Below are positions 36,684-48,343 of a stretch of DNA of 64,000 nt, piece after piece. A program made the position numbers and the translations under genes. The notes beneath the pieces are model-generated. The model did not search any database. It saw nothing but the letters and a program-made list of their open reading frames with translations, and had not been told where the DNA came from. Location of the stretch: positions 1 to 64,000 of the forward strand of contig JAKZAN010000219.1 in the NCBI GenBank assembly GCA_023053545.1, given 5' to 3'. This stretch comes from Lepidurus packardi. Lineage: Eukaryota; Arthropoda; Branchiopoda; Notostraca; Triopsidae. Numbering within the stretch: position 1 is the first letter of the stretch; every line of letters begins with the position of its first letter.

Positions 36684-39600
36684 TCAGTACTGTTGGTTGT
36701 GGGAACTAGAGAAATCGTAGTTGTTCTTGCTCGAACCGTATTCGTAGTTCGGAGCACTGTAACTGTACTGGTTAGCATCCACTCCGCCGTAAGAGTAGGA
36801 GTAGTTCGTGCTTCCTATCTTTGCCTCTCCTGCCTTGCTGACCAATTCGTTCAGCATGGTCTGCTGCCGATCGATTTCAACTTTCAGAGATTTGTTCTAC
36901 AACAGGTTCCACCCATTAAGAATGATATGCTTACCTTGTAAAGAGATTACTCGTTCTTCATCATAAGATCATAATTTTAGCTTTGAAGCGCACGCACTTG
37001 CCTGTCTTTTTCACTCAGTTAGTTCTGTTGCCTCGAATTCCTAAACACCAGAAGATACGGTTTGTAAATAAATGGGTTTTACGTTGCTTCAAGCTGTCCG
37101 ATGAGTGCCCTGCTTCTTGTAGCCTCCTGCAGACCTGACTCCATCTTGAAACGCTGGCCGTCTAGCTCCACAATCAAATCAGCCACCTTCCTTTATAGCT
37201 AGATCACTCTGGAATTCGATTGTTCTCGCGCACTTCCAACCTCACCCATCACTCTCTGCAACTCTGTCTATATGTTTGTCTTCTATTGCTCAGCCCGAGT
37301 TGCCCTTGTTGCACTAACTTCTGCCACCCTTTTAATGGCTTCGATCTCTTCCGCATGGTGCCTGGCCTGATCTGCTAACTTGCGCCCATCGACTATTGCG
37401 TGCTGTTTGAAGTCTCCCACAACCTTGATGTACTGCTGAATAGCGACTTCTTGTTCCTTCAGTTTGCTTTCGAGTCTTTTCCTTTCAGCGTCGAAGCCCA
37501 GTTTCGACATCTCATGCCCACCTTTTAGTTCACTATGTTTGGCGGTAGTCTCACGCAGAGCTCTTTCGACTTCCCTGAGCTTCTTGCATTCTGCTTCGAG
37601 CGTATTATGCTTTTAAACGAGCTGGTCATGCTATTTCTTGAGTTCGCGGAACTTGGAGTCGAGGGCAGCATTTTGGTCGACAGCACTCCTGTTCGACTGG
37701 AGATCCTTTTTGAGTTTCTCGATCTGGAGAGTGAGGGACTGTGTGGTTTTTGAAAGCAGTTCTTGTGTGGAGTAGTTCTCCTTGACAGCTTAGCTTTTGG
37801 CACTTTCAGCCACTCTCAAGATATTGTTTAATCGCTCAATTTCCCTGTTCTTTGAAGCGATCTCATCTTTAAACTCTTAGATCTGCCTGTTAAGGTGCAA
37901 GAGACTAAACTACTTCTCCTTCACCGAGTAGTCCAGCTTTAACACTGTTTCTTCCCGATTCGCCAGCTTGTCGTACAATGATTTGAGTTGATTCTAGTCC
38001 TGGATGACTGTGATCCGGGAACCGTCGTGCTGGGAGATTCGAGAACTCTCAGGTCCGAGGCTCACTCTGCTTCCTTCGAGTCTGTTCAACTTTATGCGGT
38101 AGTCAGTGTTTTGAATCTCCAGGTTCAATACCTTCTGTGATAGTTCTTGAATCCTGGAAGTATAGATATGAATGCTCTTCAGTTCCTCCTCATTTCTCTT
38201 AATTCGATTTTGAAGGGTCACGATCCTGGCTTCATACTCTATCTTCTTTGACTAAAGTTCTTGTTTGGAGGATCTGTCCTGGATCTGGAGTCGTTCCTTC
38301 AAGTCTTCGATGGTGAGTTCCGAGTCTAGGCTGACTTGATTAAACTGTATTTCTAGGCTTCTCAATCTCGCATACAGCTGTTCCCTTTAATTGTAAAGAG
38401 TTTTGAGTTCAATGTGCATTTGTCCGAGACTGACTTCAAGTTATCTTGCTATGTTTTCTGCCCTTCTTCGGTCTGACTCCAGATGTGAGATCTCCGTTTT
38501 GCCTTCAGTATATTTCTCCTTATAGACCTTTAGTTGTTTCTTGAAGTACATCGCTTCAGTGGTCAGCAGGTTCACACGCTCCTCGATTTCGAATGACTTT
38601 GTTCTGAGATCGAGCAATGTTTCAGAAGGTATAGTAGGATTCTTTGCCTCAGAAGATGCCGATATCGGGATATTTTGTTGACTATTCAACATATTTTCAA
38701 GGATCAATCTCATGTCACGGATTCGGTTGGTTAGAGGGAAAGGCGTTTATAATCCATTAATCGGGATACGGGAGGGAGTCATAGGCAGAAAGGTGTTTGG
38801 AGTGATACTCTGGGACTGGTTGTGAGTCGTGTAGTCATGGATGATGTCATTGCTGGCGACTTCCGGCTGGTGTCTCTTCTTCAGCACCTCATTACACTCG
38901 TTAAGACGGAGGTTCAGCGTCATGATTTAGTTGTTCTGGAGTGCCACCAAACTCTCCAACTCAGATATTTTCTAATTGGAGGTTTCATTTTGTTTCTTCA
39001 GACTAGAGATTATTTCATTGAGGCTATTGGCCTAAATACTGAGGTTTCTGAGTTCGATCTGAGCATTGTTGTTGGATTGAGCCAGGAGCGTACGGGCAGA
39101 TATGGCCTACTTCATGCGGTTGGTATCTGATTTTAGTTCTTTGACGAAGCTTCGCAACTCACTCACTGCCGATTCCTCCTACTTCAGCTCTTTGATGGAG
39201 ACCACTTGGAGTTGTTGAACTAGAGCCTCGTTATTCTTCTCAAAGGTCTTGGCAGATTCTCTCAGATGAGCAATCTCAGTACGCGCAGAACTGAGTTGGT
39301 CCTGCATCTCCCGCGTTAGTTTCAGGAGCTGGTCTTGACTTTCTTGTCTAAGTCGTTGCTTATCCATCTACGCCATTCGCATAGCCTGTTGGAGATCAGA
39401 CTCATGACTTAGGACCTTATGCTTAAGACGCTTGATTTCCGAGTTGAGGTTTTCTTCGACTTGACGGTAGTGTTCGGTGAGGTCGGAGTTGTTAGGGTTA
39501 GAGTTGTTCAGTTGGATAAGGGTTAGCTGTTCACGATAGTCTTGTTCGATCTGTTGGAACCGTGTTTCGTAATTGGATTGCATGTGTTCCATTTGGGCAT

Positions 39601-40048
39601 TGCAGCTTTGGAGCTGACGCTATAACTATTGGTTGACACCCTGTTGATGTTCGAGGGCTAACTGCAGATCTTGCTTTTGGGCAGAGATTGTTTCGAGGGT
39701 GCGACGGTGTTGGTCGGTGATGGCACCTCCGGAGTTTTCCCGAAGATAATCTACCTGCACTTTCAATTGCTTGTTGCTGTTAAGTAGGGTGCTGATTTAT
39801 TTGAGTGCCTTCTGATATTTGACTTGGATCTGCCCGAGCTCATCGAAACCCCTACTGCGACTCAGCTGTTCATGGAGGTTGGAGTTTTCAGCCTGGAGCA
39901 TGTGCAGTTGATGAAGGAGTTGTTCTTGAGTGAGGGGGTCGTCCTGCTCTTCATCCTGGCCGTAGAGAAAGTGTCGGATTTAATTCTATCGTGCAGCAGC
40001 AGAGTTGGAAGAAGGAAAGGATTGGTGGTAATTGTCTTGATTGTGCAT
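36684..40048 (-). CDS. Long coiled-coil protein (1094 aa)
   Basis: Three exons: 40048-37083, 37040-36935, 36896-36684 (introns 42 and 38 nt), 1095 codons in total. The large exon has no in-frame TGA in the stretches I checked. The protein starts with an Asn/Ser/Ala-rich leader, then runs as coiled coil for about 950 residues, very rich in Gln, Glu, Leu and Lys, with a short Ser-rich break around 38000-38050. It ends in a Tyr/Ser/Asn-rich tail (YSYSYGGVD ... NQQY). Likely cytoskeletal (basal body, cortex or cilium), by composition only. The second intron is well supported because only its removal gives the Tyr-rich tail with a TGA. Confidence 0.85.
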
Positions 40049-40430
40049 GGGCAGTCGATGGGGGTTGTTTGGGAGAATGTGGTTAAGTGTTTTTATAAAT
40101 ATATATGTATATAGTATGCAGGCGTCAGTTAAAGGGTTATTTTTCCTTATCGGATTGGTAATATGGGGGTGTCAATCTGGGTAGATTCAAGGTTTTAATA
40201 TGGAAACCCATGATCTAAGAATTTCGGCCAACTGTCAGTACTGTGTTCTGATGGCCCACAGCTTCACTCCTATTCCAGTGAGGAATGCCAGCAGTGTCCA
40301 AACTACCTAGTTATAGTTAATCCTTTATTTTTTAGATTGGATGACTGTGTCAGTCCTTTTCCTTGAGCTTCTTTCATCGGCCTTTAAAAATATAATTTAT
40401 TAAGTTTTTTACAGACTCTCTCCTCTTACC
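40049..40430. other. Intergenic between divergent genes
   Basis: 382-nt spacer containing promoters for the coiled-coil and calpain-like genes; AT-rich, no gene or repeat recognised. Confidence 0.5.
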
Positions 40431-42236
40431 ATGGGCAACATCAAAGACACGTGCGCCACCAGGAACACACTCATGACATAGTCACACACCAAAGTCATCG
40501 GTCGATTTGAAATCCCTACCCTCGCCCTTCTCAATAAATATCCCATAAACACCAATGCAGCCGAAACGCAGCCCCATCTCCTTCGTGTTTCCCAAGAATA
40601 ACAGAACACATTTGCCTCCATCATCAATGCTAACCGAGACACAGAGTTCAAGGACCAGAATTTCCCGCCGCAGCCTGGCTGGGTTCGTCTTTCGCGACTT
40701 TATAACTACAGCAAAGGAGCCCCTCTCATGTATTATGAAAAAGGCCTTGAAACTTTGGTCCAACACGAACCCGAACTGTGTTACTTCTCAGCAGTAATGT
40801 GCTACCTCGCCCAACGCTTCCAAAATCTCCCCAAGACCGTTGGCACGAACATCTCGAAAAATGGGGTATTCGGTATAGTCATGCACCCTTTTGGAGTCCG
40901 TACTCTTGTTATCGTTGACGACTCTGTCCCCAGCCAGAAAGACAAGATTCTCTATGCAGGGTCTCGCAGAGTGGAACTATGGTCTTACCTTTTCGAAAAG
41001 GCTTGGGCTAAACTCCTCGGAGGATACAGAAATGCCCTAGGCTGGTCCCCAGAGGATGCCATCGAATAAACCCTAGGAGTGCCAGGATACTCGTACGCTA
41101 TCGATGAAAGGAGTTTCGACGATTTGAACAAGATGGCCTTCGATTTCAGGAGCCAGAACATGTGCGTAACGATAACCGCAAAGTCTGATGAGCAACTACC
41201 GGCGGGATAGCTTTTTGGAAGGCAAGTGTTTTTCCTGTAAAAAGTCATAGATCAAGAGACACTAAAACTGAGGTGCCCCTATTAGAATTTCAAATTCAAC
41301 GGGAGGATGGTGAGAGACAACAGCCAGGATTACGCAGTGTACCGCAAGGAAATGCTTGAAAACCCCAGCATCATTTATGTCAACATCGAGGATATCAAGA
41401 ACTACTTCGAATTCTGGACTGTAGGTTTCGTGAAGGAGATGTATGAGCAAAGATGGCAGATGTTCAATTGCGGTAGTGAGCCAGCCTATTTCGAGTTCCA
41501 TGTCAGCCGGAACGAATCTATAAATCTGCGTGTGGTCCAGATGTTCGAGGGGTACGTCCGCAACAACTCTAACTACCGGTACAGCTCAGTGTATATCCGT
41601 CTGTTCAGCTGTGAGACTGGCGAGCTGATTAGCGAGGGTTGCAGGAGGGCCCTCTACTTCGTCAAAGCAGCAAGTAAATACCCTGATCTTTGATGATTTT
41701 TAGATGTGTTCGAGAACATTTTCACGACTCTGCCACCGGGGAACTATTTCATGCGTGTGGAAATAGACTGGCTGTTCCCCGACAAGATCCACTAGGCTTG
41801 TCTGACCAGCTACAGTAACTCTGCACACGACCTTCGTCTGTACAATCTGAAAGACCATCCTGAATAAGGTAACTCCCCCACCTTCACACTATAAACTGAT
41901 ATCTGTACAGCTAAGAGAAAATATATGGGTTACCTCTAAAATATGTTTGTCGACAATCCTGAAGTCAAAGAATTGGAATCTCTACGCTACTGCACAAAGT
42001 GGCTCAAGAATGCAGTGCTTATCTATTTGGATAATCCCACTCCCAGCCTCATGAAGGTTATAGTAAACTTAAAGAACAGCGTCAATCTGGTACCCGTGCC
42101 TGTGGGGGAGTACGACTTCAGCAAGAAGACTCTGCACGTGGAAATAGCAGGCCTGTCAAAGAAGGTGATCGAACTGAGGAAGGAGAACGTGTTCGGTTAA
42201 GGGCAGATCGGGAGCTACAGCCTGTAACTTTTGTGA
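40431..42236 (+). CDS. Calpain-like cysteine protease homologue, catalytic triad incomplete
   Basis: 577 aa in three exons (40431-41673, 41704-41868, 41911-42236; introns 30 and 42 nt). The papain-like calpain core is recognisable: PPQPGWVRLSR, the Cys motif PELCYFSAVM (Cys codon 40779-40781), TLVIVDDSVPSQKDKILYAG, and the ELWSYLFEKAWAKLLGGY block. The second half has LKLRCPYENFKFNG where active calpains have LRNPWG.FEW.G. The catalytic His position (GHAYS region) reads GRQVFF with Gln at 41223-41225, and the catalytic Asn is Cys (41274-41276). The C-terminus has calpain-type beta-sandwich sequence with TLPPGNYFMRVEIDW. Probably a pseudoprotease. No Ca2+ EF-hands are seen. Confidence 0.88.
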
Positions 42237-42537
42237 AGATAATGTCCATTTTTCAAAGGCATGTATTTATACTCGCTTAGTCATCAATATTTTTTAACAC
42301 TCGTACATTATTAGGGTAAGGTATTTGAAAATTAAGGAGGGGTAAGGGGTGTTTGTTTGATTATTGTTGAAAGGGCATCGTCTTCTAAGGCTAGCTAAAC
42401 TGTGCCTGTCCTCTGTATAATTAATTAAATCATCAAAAAGTATTTATAACAAACAAAAACATAGGAGAAGGGTACAGTTGTTGAACGCACACACTCTCAC
42501 GTTCTCGCTCCCCCCTTCCCGACAACACAAAACCGTG
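42237..42537. other. Intergenic, nothing recognised
   Basis: Short AT-rich spacer of 301 nt between the calpain-like gene and the small membrane-protein gene. Confidence 0.5.
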
Positions 42538-42921
42538 ATGACAACTATCGAGAATGCGACACTGTTTTTAGACATGGGCGCTGTCATAGTTACTCTGACT
42601 CTTTTTCTATACTCTATCCCCATTTCATCATCGATATCCATATTGCTGCATGTCACGAACGTGCTGGCTACGAGTATTCATTCATGGATTGTGTAGACTC
42701 AGTTTTTGGAGGTGGTAGAACACCGTGTCGGGAATACTGTAAAGAGTATGCAGCAGAAAGCAGCAGGAAGGGTTTATGCTCAAGTCCTCGTGATATAAAA
42801 GAATAAAATACTGTGCCGGTTTCCCTGGCACGAAATATCCAAGTTGCGAGACTTGCCATTTGACACTTTTAATATCCCATCGGACTGTATAATAACTATA
42901 CAAACCCAAAACAAGTGTTGA
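42538..42921 (+). CDS. Small membrane protein (127 aa), unknown
   Basis: The frame runs from ATG 42538 through TAG (42694-42696) and TAA (42799-42801), both read as Glu, to TGA 42919-42921, only 39 nt before the valyl-tRNA synthetase start. An N-terminal hydrophobic stretch ([20 protein letters not shown] and following) probably makes one or two membrane spans. The C-terminal ~70 residues look like a soluble mixed domain with [18 protein letters not shown]. No family recognised. A longer minus-strand ORF over the same DNA overlaps the synthetase gene and is less credible. Confidence 0.45.
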
Positions 42922-42960
42922 CACTCCCTCTGACCGATCTAGATGTAAACTCACGACTAA

Positions 42961-45900
42961 ATGTCCAGACTCTTCGCCGCTCGATACTTCGTCCAGACGG
43001 TGGCCAAAAAAAAGAAAGTCGCCTCCTACCTCCTCGAACAGCACGTGGAGGAAGCTGAGCTCCCACTTGCCGAAGCTATCGCTCTCAAGCGTGATGCCTC
43101 CAAGATTGAGGCTTCCTACAAACCCAAGAAGGTCGAGAAGTACTGGAGCGAGTTCTGGGAAACCAAGTAAGCCGTCCTTTTCTTCATATCGCCACCATCA
43201 AACTGTTTACAGTAAATTCTTCCACGCCGACAACCAAACAACCAATCCCAAAAAATTCGTGATCTGCTTGCCTCCTCCCAACGTCACAGGCTATCTTCAC
43301 ATTGGTCACTCCCTGACCACTGCGATCGAAGACTCCCTTTCCAGATGGAAGAGAATGTCTGGCTTCGAGACTCTCTACGTACCTGGCACTGATCACGCAG
43401 GTATCGCAACTCAAAGCGTCGTCGAGAAGCAGCTCATGAAGCTAGAGAATAAGACAAGACATGACTACACCAGAGAAGAATTTATGTCTAAGATTTGGGA
43501 ATGGAAATAGAAGCATGGTAATGGTATCCTTAATCAATTACGCAGAACCGGTTCCAGTCTGGACTGGGAAAGGACAGTATTCACTATGGATGATAAACTC
43601 TCCCGTGCCGTCAAAGAAGCGTTCGTCCGCCTCTACGACCGCGGACTCATTTACAGAGCCAACAGGCTCGTCAACTGGAGCTCTATCCTTAAGACTGCCA
43701 TTTCGGATATTTAAGTCGATTACGAAGAGCTCAAGGGAAGAACTATGATGGCAGTTCCTGGCTACGAACACAAGGTCGAGTTCGGAGTCATCATCTATTT
43801 CGCCTACAAACTCAAGGAAGATCCTAGCAAATAAATCGTTGTGGCTACCACCCGTATCGAAACCATGCTTGGTGATACTGCCGTGGCTGTCCATCCTGAA
43901 GACCCAAGATATAAGGACTTTGTTGGGAAGGAACTCGTGCATCCATTCATCCCCGACAGGAAGATGGTTGTGATTACTGACACTATGGTTGAGAAGGACT
44001 ACGGAAGTGGTGCCGTGAAGATTACCCCAGCCCATGACCCTAACGATTACGAATGTGGAAAGAGACACAAGCTTGAGTTCATCAATATCTTAACTGATGA
44101 TGGTATGATTAACCAGAATGGTGGAAAGTACCAGGGATTGAAAAGATTTGCCTGCAGAAAAATAATCGAAGAAGATCTCAAAAAAATTGGACTTTGGAAG
44201 GAGAAAAAGGATAACCCTATGAGACTCGCTTTCTGCCAAAGATCGAAGGATGTGGTCGAACCTATTATCAGACCTCAATGGTGGGTCAACTGCTCCGAGA
44301 TCTCAAAGCCCATGATCGAAGCAGTCAAGACAAAGGAGCTTGAAATCTTGCCCTCAGAGTATGAACATACTTGGTACAGATGGATTGAGGGCCTCAGAGA
44401 CTGGTGCATTAGCAGACAGCTCTGGTGGGGACACAGAATTCCTGCCTATCAAGTGTCTGATGCTTCCAAGCCTGATGTTGCCTCTGATAACTGGGTTGTG
44501 GGCAGAACCGAGGCTGAAGCCAGAGAAAGAGGAGCTAAATTGCTCAACATTCCTCTTGAACAAGTGAAGCTCGAACAAGATCCTGATGTGCTTGATACCT
44601 GGTTTAGTTCCGGACTGTTCCCCTTCTCTGTGCTGAGCTGGCCTGATGAAGAACATCCCGACTTCAAGCAGTTCTTCCCCAATAGTATTTTGGAGACTGG
44701 CCACGATATCCTGTTCTTCTGGGTAGCCCGTATGGTTATGATGAGTCTTTGGTTGACCGACAAACTTCCATTCAAGACAGTTTTCTTGCACCCAATTGTG
44801 TGTGATAGTGAGGGCAATAAGATGTCTAAATCGAGAGGTAACGTTATCGACCCTCTTGAAGTCATCGAGGGTACTAACCTTGACCACCTGATCAGTAAAA
44901 TTAGAAGCGGCAACCTTCCTAAAGGTGAACAAGAAGTCTCTATTAGAAAAGCCCAGCACGAGTTCCCTGATGGTATTCCTGAATGCGGCTCTGACGCTCT
45001 CAGATTCTGTCTGCTTGCCTATATGAAGCAGTCAAGAAGCATCAATCTGGACATTAAGGTCATTGAGTCTTACAGACAATTCTGCAACAAGATATGGAAC
45101 AGCTTTAAGTTTGCTCTTCCTCACTTGCAGGATGTCAAGGACTACAGCATAACCTCTGTGGACCCTGCTAACTGCACCTTCCTCAACGCTTGGATCCTCG
45201 CAAAGCTTAACAAAGCCATCAAGGGAGTCAATCAGAGCATGGAAAAGTATGTCTTCGGTGACGCTACTACCTACTTCTATAACTTCTGGCTCTATGAACT
45301 CTGTGATGTGTATCTCGAAGCCACCAAGGCCGTATACACAGGCAAGGACCAGAAAGCTATTGAAGAAACTAACCATGCTCTTTTCACCTGTATCGAAAGT
45401 GGTCTGAGATTGGTGCACCCCATGATGCCCTTCTTATCTGAAGAGCTCTACCAAAAGCTTCCTCAATACCCCAGCAAGAAGGAGTCAGTTTCTGTTCATC
45501 CCTATCCTAATTCCCTCGAAGAAATCTTCCCGCTGAGCGAGACTATGCTGCACAGATTTGATCTGGTCGAGAAGGAATTCGAATCCGTCAACAAGGTACT
45601 ACTCATTCATTAATTCCAAATTATCTCATTTTTAGACTGCTGCTGCCATCCGTAAAATGTGCTCTAATGTCAACCTCCCTTCACACATCAGACCCAAAGT
45701 TTACCTCATCTCCGAAGACTCTGTCCTCATCAGAGAGACTGCCCTACTAGCTACCCTGTCTAAGTGTTCCGATGTGACCTTGATAGGTTCTGAGGCTGAA
45801 GTACCCAAAGGCTGCAGCACTACTAACCAGTCTACTACCCGTATCTTCGTGGCTTTGAAGGAGTACATTGACTTCGATAAGGAAACAAAGAGACTGGAAA

Positions 45901-46079
45901 AGAAGCTGGATGAAATGAAAAAGCTAATTGAAGGTGTGGACAAGAAGATGTCGGTGAAGGACTACGCGACAAAGGTTCCTGAAAACGTAAGAAACGAACA
46001 GAAGGAGACCAAGGAGAAGTACATGAAGGAAGAACAGTTGACTCGGGACTCGTTGACACTGCTGAACCAGTTGAAATGA
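42961..46079 (+). CDS. VARS1: Valyl-tRNA synthetase
   Basis: Class I aminoacyl-tRNA synthetase that charges tRNA-Val, 1010 aa. Exons 42961-43166, 43213-45595 and 45636-46079 with introns of 46 and 40 nt. The HIGH motif lies in [15 protein letters not shown] is at 44819-44833, and the editing domain contains [20 protein letters not shown] and [12 protein letters not shown]-terminal coiled-coil arm ([17 protein letters not shown]) is typical of ValRS. Three UAR codons sit where human and bacterial ValRS have Glu: TAG 43508-43510 (WKEKHG), TAA 43712-43714 (ISDIEVD) and TAA 43832-43834 (before IVVATTRIE). The start ATG begins a basic leader of about 40 residues. Either the cytosolic enzyme or dual-targeted. 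Confidence 0.98.
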
Positions 46080-46256
46080 TAAGAATGCATTACAGAGTAG
46101 GATTGATTTGGTTTTTTCTAGATATACAAAAGGTAGGCAACAAGAAAATATTGAGGGAATCTAAAAAGAACTTTCGGGCTTAGAATTTCTGAGAAAGATT
46201 ACATATCGAGTGTCAACCATTATTTTATCTGCAGATATTATTTAGAATCCTCTTCC

Positions 46257-47205
46257 ATGTTTAGTCAGACATCGATCGATCTCGTGGGCTGGATCTACTT
46301 CTTCGCGTGGAGTCTCAGCTTCTACGGACAGCTCTTCCTCAACTACAAGCTCAAGAAGTACACCAAATCATCCTAACCCAATTCGTAGTGTCGAGGGAAT
46401 GAATCTGGACTTCCTGGCCATGAACGTCACGGGATTCTCCTTCTACTCCATCTATTGCTCTTATGGCTACTTTTTCCCAGGAGCCGAGGCCTCGACTGGC
46501 AAGGTTGACCTCAACGACCTCTTCTTCGCCTATCACGCCATTTTCGTCACTCTACTCACAGTGGGTCAGACCTTTATATACCCGCGCGGCAAGAACAAGA
46601 TAATGAAGGCTACTATAATCTATCTCAGCTTCCTTTGGGCTTTCGTACTCGTCTACGGCTTCCTGACCTTGGTAATTCATTCTTTCTGACTGGTGTTTGT
46701 GAGTTCTCAGGGTATCAATGTCATGGACGTTTCTCCCCGACTGTCAGTGCTCAGCTTCATGGGCTATTTCAAACTATCCATCTCTTTCCTGAAGTATCTG
46801 CCGCAGATGTACTGGAACTTCGTACGTAAGTCTACATCTGGTTGGAGTATTGTCAATATTCTGCTGGACTTCACAGGTGGAGCCTTTTCTTTCTTGCAAA
46901 TGGGAATGGAGTACAGCAATGGAAAGGATCTCAACATAAACCCTGTCAAGCTCGCCCTTTCTATCATTTGCATGGTGTACGATATGATATTCATGGTGCA
47001 GCACTACTTGTTGTACCCCGAGAAAGCGGAGGCTGAATCCCCGAAAGGTAGCGAAATCGGTTAACATTATGGTGACCTAATAGAACAAGATCCTGTGCCC
47101 TCGGACCGGGTGAAACTGGGCGACTACGAGAACAAGGAGAACCCTCGTCTGACATCAGAACGCGACACAGCCCAGCCGCACAAGCCGATGCTGTAAAATG
47201 TCTGA
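46257..47205 (+). CDS. CTNS: Cystinosin-like lysosomal cystine transporter (PQ-loop)
   Basis: 292 aa, three exons (46257-46357, 46389-46671, 46711-47205; introns 31 and 39 nt). Cystinosin exports cystine from lysosomes with protons. The first PQ-loop repeat reads DLVGWIYFFAWSLSFYGQ and joins across intron 1 to NVEGMNLDFLAMNVTGFSFY. The second repeat has KYLPQMYWNFVRKSTSGWSI and then NILLDFTGGAFSFLQM, with the conserved LDFTGG. Seven hydrophobic segments are visible. VYDMIFMVQHYLLYP near the end matches the family. It lacks the long glycosylated N-terminal luminal domain of animal cystinosin, and the C-terminal tail of about 55 residues is charged. Confidence 0.96.
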
Positions 47206-47437
47206 ACCCACCCAATTCACGCTGCTTGATCCAAAATACTAGATTCCATAGAAAAACACACCATACACCTGATTTCTAGACAGTAGATCTTTTGTTATCA
47301 AGAATATACACATACATATTTTTTAATATTCTTCTGCATTACGATTTTGGCTGAATCGACTATCGAGTTCATAAAATTATCAATACAGAATTAAACACTC
47401 TACAGCATATTAAGTTAAGTCAATTTAGATAGCCACC

Positions 47438-48221
47438 ATGATTCAGGTTCCCCTCAAGCCACCTTTTGTTGGTTCCAACTTCCCTGATGATAACACCAGT
47501 TCCAAGACCAGCTACTTCCATGTGATCATGCGCCAGATCAGTCCCCACTTCAAATTCAACTCCATAACGTTCGTCTGCATCTGCATCATCTGGGCTCTCC
47601 TCATCATCCCCCATTTCTTTGCTAGCACTTCGGACTATAGCCACTTCCTAACCTTACCAGACATCAAGCATGTTGCCCTGGACGTAAGCTAAATCAAGAC
47701 CAACAGAAAATACCTTTACGAGTGCCTGACTTCCGTTTTTCTCCACTCCTCCTATCTGCATTGCCTCTTCAATACTTTTTCTGCCCTGCTTATAATGGCA
47801 ACGATGGAACATAGCTGGGTCTATAATGCTTGGATCTCGCTTTTTTCTGGGATTCTTGCTCAAATGTACGTGATTGGAACTTTGAGTGGGATCTTCGTAG
47901 GCTTCAGCGGAGTAGTGGCAGCAAGTATGGGTATCTTCATGGCCTATCTGGCTAGCAACTTTACCTATCTCCAGGAAAACTATAGTGCTGCTATGACTTC
48001 CTGGATGTTCTTTGCACTTATGTCTTTTCATCTTTCTGATCGTGGAAAACTAGAAATCCACCCTCGTGCACATCTACGGGATGGTCATCGGATTCGTGAT
48101 CTACATGGGCTTTGGCGCCAGACATACTTCTACCGCTTCTCCTCATTGGAGCCAGACCCTTTTCAAAGTGATTTCTCTACTGATCGTGGCTGGAGGGTTG
48201 GTGCTTGCCTTCATCGGCTGA
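47438..48221 (+). CDS. Rhomboid-family intramembrane protease, apparent +1 frameshift
   Basis: Six- to seven-span membrane protein of about 260 aa. The region after the first span carries FLHSSYLHCLFNTFSA (rhomboid TM2 pattern). The catalytic Ser is in GFSG (47900-47911). The catalytic His fits STLVHIYGMVIGFVIYMGF in the sixth span. The frame from ATG 47438 is correct to about 48025; past that only the +1 frame gives TM5/TM6, ending at TGA 48219-48221. No GT-AG intron of suitable length can make the switch. Removing one T from the run at 48025-48028 restores a continuous protein (FALMSFIFLIV). The likely cause is a base-calling error in the run; +1 frameshifting or a pseudogene are alternatives. 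Confidence 0.85.
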
Positions 48222-48343
48222 GAGCTGCCCAGTGTTATTTTTGTGTATGTTTACAGTAGGTAGATCAGCTGGTTTTCTCATATAGGATTTCGGGTCTATA
48301 GGACTTAATCTGAGATATTAAATATTGCCCTTAAGTTTTATTG

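Noticed and set aside
42682-43044. Minus-strand 120-codon ORF upstream of ValRS
   Set aside because: It overlaps the conserved start of ValRS and the better plus-strand frame 42538-42921; looks like a shadow.
43538-45418. Several long minus-strand ORFs under ValRS
   Set aside because: Antisense shadows of a highly conserved plus-strand gene.
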